64,000 nt of DNA from Planctomycetota bacterium (GCA_004295085.1 SHNF01000017.1:63058-127057); one strand, 5' to 3'; positions 18,671-33,659 are shown, counted from the stretch's first letter. A program made the numbers and translations. The notes: generated by a model not told the origin, from the letters alone.

Positions 18671-19108
18671 ATGCTGTACCGCTACAAGCCGGAGGAAGGA
18701 CGCAATGCCCGCCAGATCGCATTCTGGCTGGGAACGGCGTACATCGCCTACGGCTGCTGGTCGCTGCGCGGCACCCTGGACCGCATCAACGCCCTGCGCA
18801 ACCCGGTGCTGGACGGGATGCCGTCGGTGCCGCTGCTCGGCGGGACGCTGAACGGCTCCTTCCTGCTCGCCCTGGCCGTGTTCGCGGCCGGCATGTGGGG
18901 CTGGGTCTCCTTCCTGGCCAGCGAGAAGGTGGCCGGCCACCTGATCGAGACCGAGAGCGAGATGCGCAAGGTCACCTGGCCGAGCTTCAAGGAGGTGGTC
19001 AACTCCTCGGCGGTGGTGATCGGCGCGGTCCTGGCGCTCGCTGCCGTCATGGCGCTGAGCGACCTGATCCTGGGACGGGTGTTTCAGTTCATCCTGTGGA
19101 ACCGATGA
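18671..19108 (+). CDS. secE: Preprotein translocase subunit SecE
   Basis: At 145 residues this is longer than minimal SecE. The conserved amphipathic signature is ESEMRKVTWPSFKEVVNSS at about residues 95-113. It is followed by the C-terminal transmembrane helix that clamps SecY. Two further hydrophobic segments precede it, at about residues 12-32 and 58-82, so up to three membrane helices are likely. SecE stabilises SecY, which is encoded at 42765 in the same super-cluster. Its TGA overlaps the nusG ATG (ATGA), which implies coupled translation. Confidence 0.93.
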   Translation: MLYRYKPEEGRNARQIAFWLGTAYIAYGCWSLRGTLDRINALRNPVLDGMPSVPLLGGTLNGSFLLALAVFAAGMWGWVSFLASEKVAGHLIETESEMRKVTWPSFKEVVNSSAVVIGAVLALAAVMALSDLILGRVFQFILWNR

Positions 19109-19671
19109 CGCCGATGCCCATGCAGTGGTACGTCATCCGCGTCGCGACCAACCAGGAGGACAAGGTCCGGGAGCGGCTGCTGCGGCGCGTGAAGGCCGAC
19201 AAGCTGGAGAACCGCATCCCGGAAGTACTGGTGCCGGTGGAGCGCGTCACCGAGATCAAGTCGGGGCGCAAGAAGGTCAAGACCACAAAGATCTATCCCG
19301 GCTACATCCTCATCAAGGCGGCGCTGGGCCAGGACGGCTCGGACGAACCCGAGGACCAGAGGGTCTGGTTCGCCCTGCATGAGACTCCGGGGTTCCAGGA
19401 TTTCGTGGGCGGCGGCAAGGGGCCGGTGCCCATGAGCGACGAGGAAGCCAAGTCGATCCTGGCGCGGATGGAGCAAAGCGAGTCGCAACCGCGTCTCGCC
19501 GTGCGCATCAAGAAGGGCGACATGGTCCGCATCAAGGAAGGCCCCTTCGAGGGCTTTGACGGCACGGTCGAGGAAGTGCTCGAGAGCCAGGGCAAGCTGC
19601 GCATCTCGGTCACCATTTTCGGCCGCGCCACCAGCGTGGAGATCGAACACTGGCTGGTTGAGCTGGTCTGA
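19105..19671 (+). CDS. nusG: Transcription termination/antitermination protein NusG
   Basis: This 188-residue protein has the NGN domain at about residues 5-130 ([28 protein letters not shown]) and a C-terminal KOW domain at about 135-188 ([20 protein letters not shown]). It contacts RNA polymerase, and in other bacteria Rho or S10. The NGN carries a small charged insertion (about residues 70-100) compared with E. coli. The start is ATG 19105, overlapping the secE stop; internal ATGs at 19114 and 19120 are alternatives. It precedes rplK as in most bacteria. Confidence 0.95.
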   Translation: MTPMPMQWYVIRVATNQEDKVRERLLRRVKADKLENRIPEVLVPVERVTEIKSGRKKVKTTKIYPGYILIKAALGQDGSDEPEDQRVWFALHETPGFQDFVGGGKGPVPMSDEEAKSILARMEQSESQPRLAVRIKKGDMVRIKEGPFEGFDGTVEEVLESQGKLRISVTIFGRATSVEIEHWLVELV

Positions 19672-19753
19672 TCTCCGTTCTCTGGAGGCGCCCGCGCCTC
19701 CCGGTCCCGCAAGCACCGCCGCCCGGCAGGTCCGGCCCCGGCGGGAGGGAAAA

Positions 19754-20179
19754 ATGGCCAAGGAAGTCACCGCACGCGTCAAGCTCCAATGTCCGGCCGG
19801 CGCCGCCACCCCGGCGCCGCCTGTGGGCCCTGCCCTGGGCTCGCACGGGGTCCCCATCGGCGAGTTCGTGAAGCAGTTCAACGACGCCACCCGGGACCAG
19901 AAGGGCCTCATCATCCCGGTGATCGTGACCGTCTACAAGGACCGGTCCTTCAGCCTGGAGTTCAAGTCCCCTCCGGCCTCGGTGCTGCTGCTCAAGGCGG
20001 CCGGCCTGGAGAAGGGCGCCAAGACCACGGGCTCCGAGTCGGTGGGCAAGGTGAACAAGGCCCAGGTGCGCGAGATCGCCGAGGCGAAGAAGAAGGACCT
20101 GAACGCCGCCTCCGTGGAGGCCGCGATGCGCATGGTGGAGGGGACCGCCCGTTCCATGGGACTGAAGGTGGAGGCCTAG
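19754..20179 (+). CDS. rplK: 50S ribosomal protein L11
   Basis: This 141-residue protein is the L7/L12-stalk base protein that binds 23S rRNA at the GTPase centre. The N-terminal domain has the proline-rich hinge [16 protein letters not shown], the thiostrepton-contact region. The C-terminal RNA-binding domain ends [11 protein letters not shown]. The start is the ATG after a GGGAGGGAAAA stretch that serves as ribosome-binding site. It is followed after five bases by rplA; the L11-L1 pair is normally autoregulated by L1, but no L1-site mimic was recognised here. Confidence 0.97.
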   Translation: MAKEVTARVKLQCPAGAATPAPPVGPALGSHGVPIGEFVKQFNDATRDQKGLIIPVIVTVYKDRSFSLEFKSPPASVLLLKAAGLEKGAKTTGSESVGKVNKAQVREIAEAKKKDLNAASVEAAMRMVEGTARSMGLKVEA

Positions 20180-20184
20180 CGCGC

Positions 20185-20871
20185 ATGCCCGCCGTCAGCC
20201 GCCGTGCCCGGGAGAACGCGTCCAAGGTGGACACCGACAAGGTCTACCCCCTGGAACAGGCCATGTCCGTGCTCAAGGGCATGCGCCTGGCCAAGTTCGA
20301 CGAGACCGTCGAGATCGCCGCGCGCCTCGGTGTGGACCCCAAGAAGTCCGACCAGATGGTGCGCGGCGCCGTGAGCCTGCCCCATGGCCTGGGCAAGAGC
20401 GTGCGCGTCATCGCCTTCGCCGAGGGCGACGCCGCCGAGGATGCCCGCAAGGCCGGCGCCGTGGAGGTGGGCAGCGAGGAGATGGCCAAGAGGGTCGAGG
20501 GCGGCTGGACCGACTTCGACATCGTGGTGGCGCATCCGGCCATGATGCGGGTGGTGGGCCGGCTGGGCCGCGTGCTCGGCCCGCAGGGCAAGATGCCATC
20601 GCCCAAGTCCGGCACCGTCACGCCCAACGTGGGCCAGGCGGTCAAGGAGTTCATGGCCGGCAAGGTCGAGTTCCGCGTGGACTCCGGCGGCAACGTGCAC
20701 GTCCCCGTGGGCAAGGCCTCGTTCCCGGCGGTCAAGCTCAGCGAGAACGCCAAGGCCTTCCTGGACTATCTCGTGACGCTCAAGCCGCCGTCGTCCAAGG
20801 GCCATTTCATCCGCAACATCGCCGTTTCCACGACCATGGGCCCCGGCCTGCGCGTGGAGTACCTGCACTAG
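20185..20871 (+). CDS. rplA: 50S ribosomal protein L1
   Basis: This 228-residue protein forms the L1 stalk that guides exit of deacylated tRNA. Family signatures are FDETVEIAARLGVDPKKSDQ broken by the usual domain boundary, VRGAVSLPHGLGK, and the domain II hallmark GRLGRVLGPQGKMPSPKSGT. The C-terminus is FIRNIAVSTTMGPG. Length and order are normal for the family. It lies five bases after rplK and 21 bases before rplJ. Confidence 0.97.
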   Translation: MPAVSRRARENASKVDTDKVYPLEQAMSVLKGMRLAKFDETVEIAARLGVDPKKSDQMVRGAVSLPHGLGKSVRVIAFAEGDAAEDARKAGAVEVGSEEMAKRVEGGWTDFDIVVAHPAMMRVVGRLGRVLGPQGKMPSPKSGTVTPNVGQAVKEFMAGKVEFRVDSGGNVHVPVGKASFPAVKLSENAKAFLDYLVTLKPPSSKGHFIRNIAVSTTMGPGLRVEYLH

Positions 20872-20892
20872 CCCGAACCGCGAGGACACCCC

Positions 20893-21423
20893 ATGCCCAG
20901 CCGCATCAACGAGCTCATCGTGCAGGAGTACGCCGAACTGCTGCAGGGACGCGACGGCGTCGTCCTGCTCGAGGTCGGAACCCTGACCGTGCAGGAGGCG
21001 CAGCAATTGCGCAACCGGGTGCGCGAGAACGGCGCCCGGTTCCAGGTGACCAAGAGCCGCCTGGCCCGGGTGGCCCTGGCCCAGACCCGGGTCCCCATCC
21101 CGCCGGACGCCTTCGCCGGCACCTGTGCCGTGCTGGTGGGGGACACGGAGGCCACCATTAAGGCGGCCAAGGCCATCGAGGAGCTGTGGAAAAAGGCGCC
21201 GCAGAAGAAGGTCCGCTACCGCGCGGCCTGGTTCGACGGCAGCCTCATGACCGCGCAGGAGGCCGCCCGCATCGCCTTCCTGCCCGACAAGCAGACCGTG
21301 CGCGCCATGCTGTGCGGAGCCCTGCTGGGCCCCGCCCGCAAGCTCGCCATGGTGCTCAACGAGGTCCCCGCGTCCTCCGCGCGCGCGCTGCGCGCCCGCG
21401 CGGAGCAAGGGCCGTCCGCCTGA
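20893..21423 (+). CDS. rplJ: 50S ribosomal protein L10
   Basis: This 176-residue stalk protein anchors L7/L12 dimers to the ribosome. The N-terminal rRNA-binding domain has [20 protein letters not shown] and the conserved [23 protein letters not shown] pattern in two blocks. The C-terminal helix (residues 145-172) that binds L12 is present, with an Arg/Ala-rich end. The rplJ-rplL gap is 79 bp, and an L10-binding leader upstream was not recognised. Confidence 0.95.
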   Translation: MPSRINELIVQEYAELLQGRDGVVLLEVGTLTVQEAQQLRNRVRENGARFQVTKSRLARVALAQTRVPIPPDAFAGTCAVLVGDTEATIKAAKAIEELWKKAPQKKVRYRAAWFDGSLMTAQEAARIAFLPDKQTVRAMLCGALLGPARKLAMVLNEVPASSARALRARAEQGPSA

Positions 21424-21502
21424 GCGGCGCCCCGCTTCCCAACCGACAGGCATTCCGCCCTTCGTCGCAGACACCCGCGTCCGTCCAACTCCGAAACCGA
21501 CC

Positions 21503-21898
21503 ATGACTCAGACCGTCCAACTCGAACCCGAGCTGGAGGCTATCTTCCAGAAGCTCGATGCGCTTCCCCTCGGCAAGGCCGCCACCCTGGTGAAGGCCCT
21601 CGAGGAGCGCTGGGGCGTCAGCGCCGCCGCCCCGGTGGCCGTCGCCGCCGCTCCGGCCGCGGCCGCCGCCGAGCCCAAGGAAGAGAAGACCTCTTTCGAT
21701 GTCGTCCTCGAAGCCGCCGGAGAGAAGAAGATCGAGGTCATCAAGGCCGTCCGGGCCCTCACCAGCCTGGGCCTGAAAGAGGCCAAGGACCTGGTGGAAG
21801 GCGCTCCCAAGACCCTAAAGGAAGGGGTTAACAAGGAAGAAGCCGAGAAGATCAAGAAGGAACTGGAGGCCGCCGGCGCCAAGGTCAAGCTCACCTGA
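21503..21898 (+). CDS. rplL: 50S ribosomal protein L7/L12
   Basis: This 131-residue stalk protein recruits translation GTPases. It has the N-terminal dimerisation domain (residues 1-40), an Ala/Pro-rich hinge at about 42-60 and the globular C-terminal domain ([41 protein letters not shown]). The 157 bp to rpoB contain a long-range inverted repeat (GCAGGACG at 21975, CGTCCTGC at 22011), which could be a processing or attenuation site between the ribosomal and polymerase genes. Confidence 0.97.
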   Translation: MTQTVQLEPELEAIFQKLDALPLGKAATLVKALEERWGVSAAAPVAVAAAPAAAAAEPKEEKTSFDVVLEAAGEKKIEVIKAVRALTSLGLKEAKDLVEGAPKTLKEGVNKEEAEKIKKELEAAGAKVKLT

Positions 21899-22055
21899 GA
21901 CGGGGGCCGCAGTCCCTCGCTTGCCGTTCCCGGGGCTCCGCCGCCACCCCGCGCCTGCCGGCGCCCGCCAGCCGGCAGGACGTGGCTTATCGTCCATGTT
22001 CGCCCGTTTCCGTCCTGCGGTGACCCCGCAGGGTTAGCCCGCCGCGCCCACCAGG

Positions 22056-25000
22056 ATGTCTGTCACCAGCCACGCCAAGCCGATCGACCAGTTCCCGATC
22101 CGGGACTACCGCGCCTTCCCGTACCGGGAGGACAACCTGCTGCCGGGCCTCTCGGACCTGCAGGTCAAGGCCTACCGCGAGTTCCTGCAGGCCGAGACCG
22201 CGTCCAAGCGCCGGCGCAGCATGGGCCTGGAGGCCCTGTTCCGCGACATCTTCCCGATCGAGAGCCATGACAAGACCATGGCCCTCGAATTCCTGGGCTA
22301 TGGCCTGGGACGGCCGCGCTACACGCCGGACGAGTGCCGCCAGCTCAAGTACACCTACGCCTACCCGCTGCGGGTGCGCGTGGCGCTGCGCAAGGGCGGC
22401 GAGCGCCTGGAGGAGGACATCTACCTGGGCGAGATCCCGGTGATGATGGGCGGCGGCGAGTTCATCGTGAACGGCTCGGAGCGGGTGATCGTCAGCCAGC
22501 TGCACCGCTCCCCCGGCATCGACTTCGCCGTGGAGCACCACACCGGGGAGAAGCGCTTCCACTCGGCCCGCATCATTCCGGAGCGCGGCTCCTGGGTGGA
22601 GATGATGGTGTCCAGCAAGGGCACGCTCCAGGTCCGCATCGACCAGCAGGCCAAGTTCTCGGCGCTGACCCTGCTGCGCGCCCTCAAGCCCGAATGGGGC
22701 AGCGATGACGCGGTGCTGCGCCTGTTCTATGCGGTGGAGACCATCGAGCGCGGCAAGTCCACGCGCGCCCGCTTCGCATCCGGCCTGGAAGGGCGCCTGG
22801 CGCTCGGCCAGGTGCGCGACATGAAGACCGGCGAGGTCTGGGTGGAGGCCGGCCAGCCGATCAGCGCCGAGGCCGCCGAGCGCATCGCCGCCTCCGAGCT
22901 GGAGGCGGTGGAGGTGATCCGCGAGGTCGAGGACGCGCTGATCCTGGACTCGCTGCGCGAGGACACGGCTTCCAGCCACGAAGAGGCCCTGGCCGCGATC
23001 TACGCCAAGCTGCGCCCGGGCAACCCGATCCAGCTGGAGAAGGCGCGCGAGCTGCTGCACGACCGCTTCTTCGACCCGCAGCGCTACTCGCTGGGGCGCG
23101 TGGGGCGCTTCCGCATCAACCGCAAGTTCAGCCGGCCCAAGGAGGCCGACGAGGGGCCGGTCACGCTCACGGCCGAGGACGTGCTGGAGGCGATCCACTA
23201 CCTCATCGGCCTGCGCGCCGGACGCGGCGAGGTGGACGACATCGACCATCTCGGCATCCGCCGGGTGCGCACCATCGCCGAGCTGGCCGCAGAGGAGTTC
23301 CGCAAGGGCCTCATGAAGGTGGCACGGGCGGCGGTGGACCGCATGTCGCAGCAGGACGACACGGAAACCCTCACGCCGCGCACGCTGATCAACGCCAAGG
23401 CCTTCAGCACCGCGGTGGAGCAGTTCTTCGCGCGCGGCGAGCTGAGCCAGGTGGTGGACCAGACCAACCCGCTGAGCCAGCTCACCCACGAGCGGCGCCT
23501 GAGCGCGCTCGGCCCGGGCGGCCTGAACCGCAAGCGCGCCGGCTTCCAGGAGCGCGACGTGCACATCAGCCACTACGGCCGGCTGTGTCCGATCGAGACG
23601 CCGGAAGGGGCCAACATCGGCCTGATCAGCTCCCTGGCGCTGTTCTCGGTGGTGGACGACTACGGCTTCCTGGTGACCCCGTACCGCCGGGTGGAGAAGG
23701 GCAAGGTCACCGGCGAGGTCACCTTCCTGCGCGCCGACGAGGAGTACGAGCGCGTATTCGCGCCGGCGGACACGCCGCTGGAGAAGGACGGCAAGCTGCA
23801 GGGCGACGAGACCGGGGTGGTGCTGGCGCGCTATCACGGCGAGTTCACGCGCAAGGGACTCAACGAGGTCGAGTTCCTGGACATCGACCCGGCCCAGATC
23901 CTGGGCGTGTCCGCGGCCCTGATCCCGTTCCTGGAGCACGACGACGCCAACCGGGCCCTGATGGGCTCCAACATGCAGCGCCAGGCCGTGCCGCTGGTGT
24001 GGACCGAGCCGGCGCTGGTCGGCACCGGCCTGGAGAAGGTGGTGGCCCACAACTCCGGGATGGTGGTGCGCGCGCGCAAGGGCGGCGTGGTGGAGCACGT
24101 GGACGCCACCGAGGTGCGCATCAAGGGCGACACCGAGCCGTACACGCTGCGCAAGTTCCAGGGCCTCAACGAGCGCACCTGCCTGAACCAGCGCCCGCTG
24201 GTCCGCCTGGGCCAGAAGGTCAAGGCCGGCGACATCCTGGCCGACGGCGCCGCCACGCACCAGGGCGAGCTGGCGCTGGGCAAGAACCTGCTGGTCGCCT
24301 TCATGTCCTGGGAGGGCTACAACTACGAGGACGCCATCATCGTGTCCGAGCGCCTGGTGAAGGAGGACTACTTCACCTCGGTGCACATCGAGGAGTACGA
24401 AGCCGAGATCCGCGAGACCACGCTGGGCAAGGAAGAGTTCACGCGCGACATCCCCAACGCCGGCGAGCGCGCGCTGCGCAACCTGGACGAGGAGGGGATC
24501 GTGCGCATCGGCACGCGCGTGGGCCCCAACGACATCCTGGTGGGCAAGATCGCGCCCAAGAGCAAGACCGAGCTGACGCCCGAGGAGCGCCTGCTGCACG
24601 CCATCTTCGGCCGCGCCGGCGAGGACGTGAAGAACGTGTCGCTGAAGCTGCCGGCCGGCGTGCACGGCATCGTCATCGGGGCGCAGAAGTTCACGCGCAA
24701 GGTGAACATGACTGCCGCCGAGCGGCGCAGCGCCCACGAGAAGATCCGCCAGATCGAGTCCGAGTACGACCAGGTGCTGCGCACCGAGATCCAGGCCATC
24801 GTCAGCGAGCTCCAGGAGTACCTGGAGGAGGCCATCAAGGACCCCAAGACCGGCAAGGCCATCAAGATCACCGAGGCCACGCTGTTCGGCGACTTGCAGC
24901 GCCTGCTGGAGTTCCTGAAGACCTACGCCGAGGGCGTGCAGAACGCCTCGCGCCGGGCCAAGGCCGAGGAGATCGTGCGCATCCACGCCGAGCGCATCGA

Positions 25001-25805
25001 GGACAAGGAGGCCTGGAAGATCAAGATGTCCAGCCGCCTGAGCCGCGGCGACGACCTGCCCAACGGGGTGCTGGAGATGGTGAAGGTGTACATCGCCACC
25101 AAGCGCAACCTGTCGGTGGGCGACAAGATGGCCGGGCGCCACGGCAACAAGGGCGTGATCAGCAAGATCCTGCCCGAGGAGGACATGCCGTACCTGGCCG
25201 ACGGCACGCCGGTGGACATCATCCTGAACCCGCTGGGCGTGCCCAGCCGCATGAACGTCGGCCAGATCCTGGAGACCCACCTTGGCTGGGCCGCGCACAA
25301 GCTGGGCTTCCGCGCCATCACCGCGGCCTTCGACGGCGCCGACGAGCAGGACATCGAGAAGGCCTTCCAGGAGGCCGAGCTGCCGGTCACCGGCACGCCC
25401 ACCTTGTTCGACGGGCGCACCGGGGCGCCGTTCGAGCAGAAGGTGACCGTCGGCTACATGTACATGATGAAGCTGCACCATCTCGTGGATGAGAAGGTGC
25501 ACGCCCGCTCCACCGGACCCTACAGCCTGATCACGCAGCAGCCGCTCGGCGGCAAGGCGCGCTTCGGCGGCCAGCGCTTCGGCGAGATGGAGGTATGGGC
25601 GCTGGAAGCCTACGGCGCCGCCTACCTGCTGCAGGAGCTCCTGACCGTGAAGTCCGACGACGTGGACGGCCGCACCAAGATCTACGAGTCCATGGTCAAG
25701 GGCAAGAACATCCTCGAGCCCGGCACGCCGGTCAGCTTCGAGGTATTGATGAACGAGATCCGCGGCCTCGGTCTCAACATCCAGCTCGAGAAATCCACCC
25801 GCTAG
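22056..25805 (+). CDS. rpoB: DNA-directed RNA polymerase subunit beta
   Basis: This 1249-residue protein is the catalytic-core beta subunit. It is shorter than E. coli beta (1342) because lineage-specific inserts differ. Visible landmarks are [16 protein letters not shown], the rifampicin-pocket block around [35 protein letters not shown], the [17 protein letters not shown] motif and C-terminal [20 protein letters not shown]. In the pocket, positions equivalent to E. coli Phe514 and Met515 are both Val, while Asp516, His526 and Ser531 are kept. rpoC follows 24 bp downstream. Confidence 0.99.
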   Translation: MSVTSHAKPIDQFPIRDYRAFPYREDNLLPGLSDLQVKAYREFLQAETASKRRRSMGLEALFRDIFPIESHDKTMALEFLGYGLGRPRYTPDECRQLKYTYAYPLRVRVALRKGGERLEEDIYLGEIPVMMGGGEFIVNGSERVIVSQLHRSPGIDFAVEHHTGEKRFHSARIIPERGSWVEMMVSSKGTLQVRIDQQAKFSALTLLRALKPEWGSDDAVLRLFYAVETIERGKSTRARFASGLEGRLALGQVRDMKTGEVWVEAGQPISAEAAERIAASELEAVEVIREVEDALILDSLREDTASSHEEALAAIYAKLRPGNPIQLEKARELLHDRFFDPQRYSLGRVGRFRINRKFSRPKEADEGPVTLTAEDVLEAIHYLIGLRAGRGEVDDIDHLGIRRVRTIAELAAEEFRKGLMKVARAAVDRMSQQDDTETLTPRTLINAKAFSTAVEQFFARGELSQVVDQTNPLSQLTHERRLSALGPGGLNRKRAGFQERDVHISHYGRLCPIETPEGANIGLISSLALFSVVDDYGFLVTPYRRVEKGKVTGEVTFLRADEEYERVFAPADTPLEKDGKLQGDETGVVLARYHGEFTRKGLNEVEFLDIDPAQILGVSAALIPFLEHDDANRALMGSNMQRQAVPLVWTEPALVGTGLEKVVAHNSGMVVRARKGGVVEHVDATEVRIKGDTEPYTLRKFQGLNERTCLNQRPLVRLGQKVKAGDILADGAATHQGELALGKNLLVAFMSWEGYNYEDAIIVSERLVKEDYFTSVHIEEYEAEIRETTLGKEEFTRDIPNAGERALRNLDEEGIVRIGTRVGPNDILVGKIAPKSKTELTPEERLLHAIFGRAGEDVKNVSLKLPAGVHGIVIGAQKFTRKVNMTAAERRSAHEKIRQIESEYDQVLRTEIQAIVSELQEYLEEAIKDPKTGKAIKITEATLFGDLQRLLEFLKTYAEGVQNASRRAKAEEIVRIHAERIEDKEAWKIKMSSRLSRGDDLPNGVLEMVKVYIATKRNLSVGDKMAGRHGNKGVISKILPEEDMPYLADGTPVDIILNPLGVPSRMNVGQILETHLGWAAHKLGFRAITAAFDGADEQDIEKAFQEAELPVTGTPTLFDGRTGAPFEQKVTVGYMYMMKLHHLVDEKVHARSTGPYSLITQQPLGGKARFGGQRFGEMEVWALEAYGAAYLLQELLTVKSDDVDGRTKIYESMVKGKNILEPGTPVSFEVLMNEIRGLGLNIQLEKSTR

Positions 25806-25829
25806 CAGTCCAGCACCAGGAGTCCAGGG

Positions 25830-30017
<4,188 letters not shown>

Positions 30018-30022
30018 GCGCC

Positions 30023-30050
30023 TTGACCGGAGCGCGCTGAACGCTACACT
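30023..30050 (+). promoter_or_regulatory. Strong sigma70-like promoter of the rpsL (str) transcript
   Basis: TTGACC (30023-30028) and TACACT (30045-30050) are separated by 16 bases, directly after the rpoC stop. The rpsL ATG lies 18 bases after the -10, so the 5' leader is very short. It provides a second entry point for transcription in the ribosomal cluster. Confidence 0.75.
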
Positions 30051-30068
30051 CTCACGCCTGTTTCCCGC

Positions 30069-30440
<372 letters not shown>

Positions 30441-30452
30441 GAGGCTCCGGCG

Positions 30453-30926
30453 ATGCCCCGCAACTACAAGTCCACTGCGCGCTTCACGCAGCCCGACCCG
30501 CGCTACAGCTCCCGGCTGGCCATGAAGTTCATCAACCAGCTCATGTGGGACGGCAAGAAGGCCACGGCCATGCAGGTGTTCTACGGCGCCATCGAGCTGG
30601 CGGCCCAGAAGCTCAAGGACGTGCCGCCGGAGGAGATCTTCGTGAAGGCGCTGGAGAACGTGAAGCCGGCCGTGGAAGTGCGCAGCCGCCGCATCGGCGG
30701 CGCCAACTACCAGGTCCCGCGCGAGGTGGACCGCAAGCGGGCCCAGTCGCTCGGCATCCGCTGGATCGTGGACAACGCCCGCAAGAAGAAGGGCATGCCC
30801 ATGGCCAAGCGCCTGGCTTCCGAGCTGGTGGACGCCTGCAACAACACCGGCGCGTCGGTGCAGTGGAAAGAGAACGTGCACAAGATGGCAGAGGCCAACA
30901 AGGCCTACAGCCACTTCGCGATCTGA
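30453..30926 (+). CDS. rpsG: 30S ribosomal protein S7
   Basis: This 157-residue head-domain protein organises the 3' domain of 16S rRNA. It shows the family motifs KFINQLMWDGKKATAM, ENVKPAVEVRSRRIGGANYQ across a normal break, and RWIVDNARKKKGMPMAKRLA. The C-terminal HKMAEANKAYSHF is the tRNA-side end. It lies 12 bases after rpsL. The 50 bases downstream lead into a Tsr3-like gene rather than straight to fusA. Confidence 0.98.
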   Translation: MPRNYKSTARFTQPDPRYSSRLAMKFINQLMWDGKKATAMQVFYGAIELAAQKLKDVPPEEIFVKALENVKPAVEVRSRRIGGANYQVPREVDRKRAQSLGIRWIVDNARKKKGMPMAKRLASELVDACNNTGASVQWKENVHKMAEANKAYSHFAI

Positions 30927-30976
30927 GCCCCGATCGCGGCGCCGGTCCGGGAGCGGCCGGCGCGGGCTGGAGCGCC

Positions 30977-31426
30977 GTGATCGTGCGTTACGGCGGTGAG
31001 TCGCCGCGCAAGTGCAGCCTGACGCCGCTGCGCGCCCGGACGGAGCTGCCGCTGCGCTGGCTGCGCGCCCACGCGCAGCGGCTCACGGCGGTCGGCGAGG
31101 TGACTCTGCTGCATCCGGACGGGGAGCCCCTGACGGCGGCCGACCGGGTGCGGCCCCTGCTGCTGGTGGACTGCTCCTGGCGGCACCTGGCGGGCGCGTT
31201 GCGCTGCCTGCACGGGACGCTGCACCGCCGGCGCCTGCCCGGCGGCTGGGTGACGGCGTATCCGCGCGCCTCGAGGACCTGCTCCGACCCGGCGGGCGGC
31301 CTGGCCAGCGTGGAGGCGCTGCACGCCGCCACGGTCGTGCTCGGCTGCCGCGACGACCGCCTGCTGCCGGGATATCCGTTCCGCGACGACTGGCTGGCGC
31401 GCAACGCCGCGCGCCTCGGGCCGTAG
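30977..31426 (+). CDS. Tsr3-like (DUF367) aminocarboxypropyltransferase-like protein
   Basis: This protein of about 149 residues resembles the archaeal/eukaryotic Tsr3 family, which adds an aminocarboxypropyl group to 18S-type rRNA. Visible family features are the N-terminal [10 protein letters not shown] (CDPKKCSG-like), an LTAADR segment, [24 protein letters not shown] (the RxLPxLxAANP position) and [15 protein letters not shown]. Identity to that family is judged by pattern only. The start is GTG 30977; a longer open frame upstream overlaps rpsG and is rejected. Its TAG overlaps the -10 of the EF-G gene. Placement among ribosomal genes fits a ribosome-modification role. Confidence 0.6.
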   Translation: MIVRYGGESPRKCSLTPLRARTELPLRWLRAHAQRLTAVGEVTLLHPDGEPLTAADRVRPLLLVDCSWRHLAGALRCLHGTLHRRRLPGGWVTAYPRASRTCSDPAGGLASVEALHAATVVLGCRDDRLLPGYPFRDDWLARNAARLGP

Positions 31427-31429
31427 AAT
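31424..31429 (+). promoter_or_regulatory. Candidate -10 for the EF-G-like gene
   Basis: TAGAAT is identical to the -10 at 33544 and ends eight bases before the ATG at 31438, so a transcript from it would be essentially leaderless. The first three bases are also the stop codon of the Tsr3-like gene. No clear -35 is visible. Confidence 0.35.
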
Positions 31430-31437
31430 CCGCGGCC

Positions 31438-33501
31438 ATGTCCCTGGAGCGGCTGCGCAACGTCGGGATCGTCGCCCACATCGATGCGGGCAAGACCACG
31501 GTCACCGAGCGCACCTTGTATTACACCGGCGTCGAGCACCGCATGGGCGAGGTGCACGAGGGCAACACCGTCATGGACTGGATGCCGGAGGAGCGCGAGC
31601 GCGGCATCACGATCACCGCCGCGGCCACGCGCTGCCCCTGGAAGGAGCACGTGATCCAGATCATCGACACGCCCGGGCACGTGGACTTCAGCGCCGAGGT
31701 GAACCGCTCGCTGCGCGTGCTGGACGGCGCCGTGGTGGTGATCTGCGGCGTGGCCGGCGTGCAGGCGCAGACCGAGACCGTGCTGCGCCAGGCGCGGCGC
31801 TACGGCGTGCCCTGGCTGGCCTTCGTGAACAAGATGGACCGGCCCGGAGCCGACTTCGCGGCGGCCGTGGACTCGCTGCGCAAGCGCCTGGCGGCCCCGG
31901 TGGCGCCGGTGCAGCTGCCGGTGGGGGCGGGCGCCGAGTTCCGCGGCGTGGTGGACCTGCTGCGCATGCGCTGCCTGGGCTGGAGCAGCGCCGACCGCGG
32001 CCGCAGCATCCAGGAGGACGACGTGCCGGAGGACGTCGTGCCACAGGCGCGGGCCGCGCGCACGTCCTTGTGCGAGGCGGTGGCGGAGACCGACGAGGCG
32101 CTGCTCGAGGCGTACCTGACGGCCGGCAGCCTGAGCGCGGAGCAGCTGCGCCACGGCCTGCGCGCCGCGACGCTGCGCGGGGCGCTGGTGCCGGTCCTGT
32201 GCGGCTCGGCACTGCGCTACAGCGGCATCCAGCCGCTGCTGGACGCCGTGCTCGACTGGCTGCCCTCGCCGCTCGACCGCCCGCCCGTGCGCGGGCACGA
32301 CCCGGCCGACGCGGCGCGCGCCATCGAGCGCGCGCCGGCCGCGGACGCGCCGCTGTGCGCGCTGGCCTTCAAGGTGTTCCACGATCCCCATGGGGACCTG
32401 GTGTACCTGCGCATCTACTCCGGGACGCTGCGCGAGGGCGACCAGGTGCACAACGCGCGCGACAAGAAGGTGGAGCGGGTGGCGCAGATCTACCGCATGC
32501 ACGCCGAGCACCGCGAGCGGCTGGACGCGGCCGGGCCGGGAGACATCGTGGCCGTCTCCGGCCTGAAGCTGGCGCGCACCGGCGACACCGTGTTCCACAA
32601 GGGTGGCGACATCGCGCTGGAGCCGATCGAGTTCCCCGAGCCCGTCATCCAGCAGACCGTGGAGCCAAGGAGCACCGCCGACCGCGACAAGCTGCTGCAC
32701 GCGCTACGCGTGCTGGACCGTGAGGATCCGACGCTGCGCATCCGGGTGGACGAGGAGACCGGGCAGGCCTTGCTCGCCGGCCTGGGGGAGCTGCACCTGG
32801 AAGTGGCGATGCACCGGCTGGAGCGCGAGTTCCGGGTGGCGGCCCGCGCCGGCCGGCCGCTGGTCGCCTACCGCGAGACGGTCACGGCGCCCGCGCGCGG
32901 CCACGGCAGCGCCGACCGGCCTCTGGGAGAGGGACGGCAGCTGGTGACGGTGGATCTGGGAGTGGAGCCGGCGTCGGCGACGCGCCCGGAGATCCAGCTC
33001 GGTCCGGGCCTGCAGGGCGCCGGCAAGGCCTTGCACCAAGCCCTGGAGCGGGAGGCCGCGAGCCTGCTCAGCGTGGGCGGCGACCTCGGCTTCCCGCTGG
33101 CGCGCCTGCGCGTGACGCTGGAGCACGTGGAATGGAGCCCGGCCGGGGGCGAGCCGCCGCCCCCCGAGCTGGTCCTGGGAGCCGCCAGCCGGGCGCTCGA
33201 CCAGGCGCTCACCGGCGCCACCGTGCTCCTGGAGCCGATCATGAGCCTGCGCGTGGAGGTGCCCGAGCCGTTCCTGAGCGGAGTCCTGGCCGACCTGAAC
33301 ACCCGCCACGCCAGCATCGAGGACCTGGAGGCGCGCCTGGACCTGCGCGTCGTGCTGGCCAAGGTGCCGCTGCAGGCGATGTTCGCCTACTCCACGGACC
33401 TGCGCTCTCTCAGCCAGGGGCGGGCTTCGTTCTCGCTGGAGCCGGATGGTTACGCGCCGGTGCCGGCGGAGCGGGCGCGCGCCATCCTGCAGGGGGCCTA
33501 G
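31438..33501 (+). CDS. Elongation factor G-like GTPase, divergent (recycling-type candidate)
   Basis: This 687-residue translational GTPase has an intact G domain: [25 protein letters not shown] and NKMD. Domain II and III follow, and all five EF-G domains are present by length. Domain IV differs from canonical EF-G: the GQYGHV region reads [13 protein letters not shown], and the tip motif usually written H-x-VDSSE is replaced by a Pro-rich [15 protein letters not shown] loop. Domain V is recognisable ([28 protein letters not shown]). Such changes are known in EF-G2/mitochondrial recycling factors and in the planctomycete/spirochaete EF-G subfamilies. It occupies the fusA position; whether it translocates or recycles is open. 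Confidence 0.85.
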   Translation: MSLERLRNVGIVAHIDAGKTTVTERTLYYTGVEHRMGEVHEGNTVMDWMPEERERGITITAAATRCPWKEHVIQIIDTPGHVDFSAEVNRSLRVLDGAVVVICGVAGVQAQTETVLRQARRYGVPWLAFVNKMDRPGADFAAAVDSLRKRLAAPVAPVQLPVGAGAEFRGVVDLLRMRCLGWSSADRGRSIQEDDVPEDVVPQARAARTSLCEAVAETDEALLEAYLTAGSLSAEQLRHGLRAATLRGALVPVLCGSALRYSGIQPLLDAVLDWLPSPLDRPPVRGHDPADAARAIERAPAADAPLCALAFKVFHDPHGDLVYLRIYSGTLREGDQVHNARDKKVERVAQIYRMHAEHRERLDAAGPGDIVAVSGLKLARTGDTVFHKGGDIALEPIEFPEPVIQQTVEPRSTADRDKLLHALRVLDREDPTLRIRVDEETGQALLAGLGELHLEVAMHRLEREFRVAARAGRPLVAYRETVTAPARGHGSADRPLGEGRQLVTVDLGVEPASATRPEIQLGPGLQGAGKALHQALEREAASLLSVGGDLGFPLARLRVTLEHVEWSPAGGEPPPPELVLGAASRALDQALTGATVLLEPIMSLRVEVPEPFLSGVLADLNTRHASIEDLEARLDLRVVLAKVPLQAMFAYSTDLRSLSQGRASFSLEPDGYAPVPAERARAILQGA

Positions 33502-33521
33502 GGCCGGCCCTGGCGGCGTCC

Positions 33522-33549
33522 TTGACCCTGTGGCGGCCCCTGCTAGAAT
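33522..33549 (+). promoter_or_regulatory. Strong sigma70-like promoter of the S10 operon
   Basis: TTGACC (33522-33527) and TAGAAT (33544-33549) are separated by 16 bases. The 110-base leader to rpsJ contains GGCAA...TTGCC around a G-run and six Ts (about 33578-33605), which might form an attenuator. An L4-responsive leader is known in E. coli, but no homology was recognised here. Confidence 0.7.
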
Positions 33550-33659
33550 CCCTGGCCCTTTTCGGGACCGTCACCCCGGCAAGGCTGTGAGGGGGCTTTT
33601 TTGCCCTCCTGCGGCGGCCGGGCAAGCGGTGCGGGCCCCTTCCCGCCGCGCAGAGCGAC

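Noticed and set aside
22727..23566. Several 70-170 codon minus-strand frames within rpoB with Ser/Arg-rich translations
   Set aside because: Typical GC-skew shadows; no start context or domain support.
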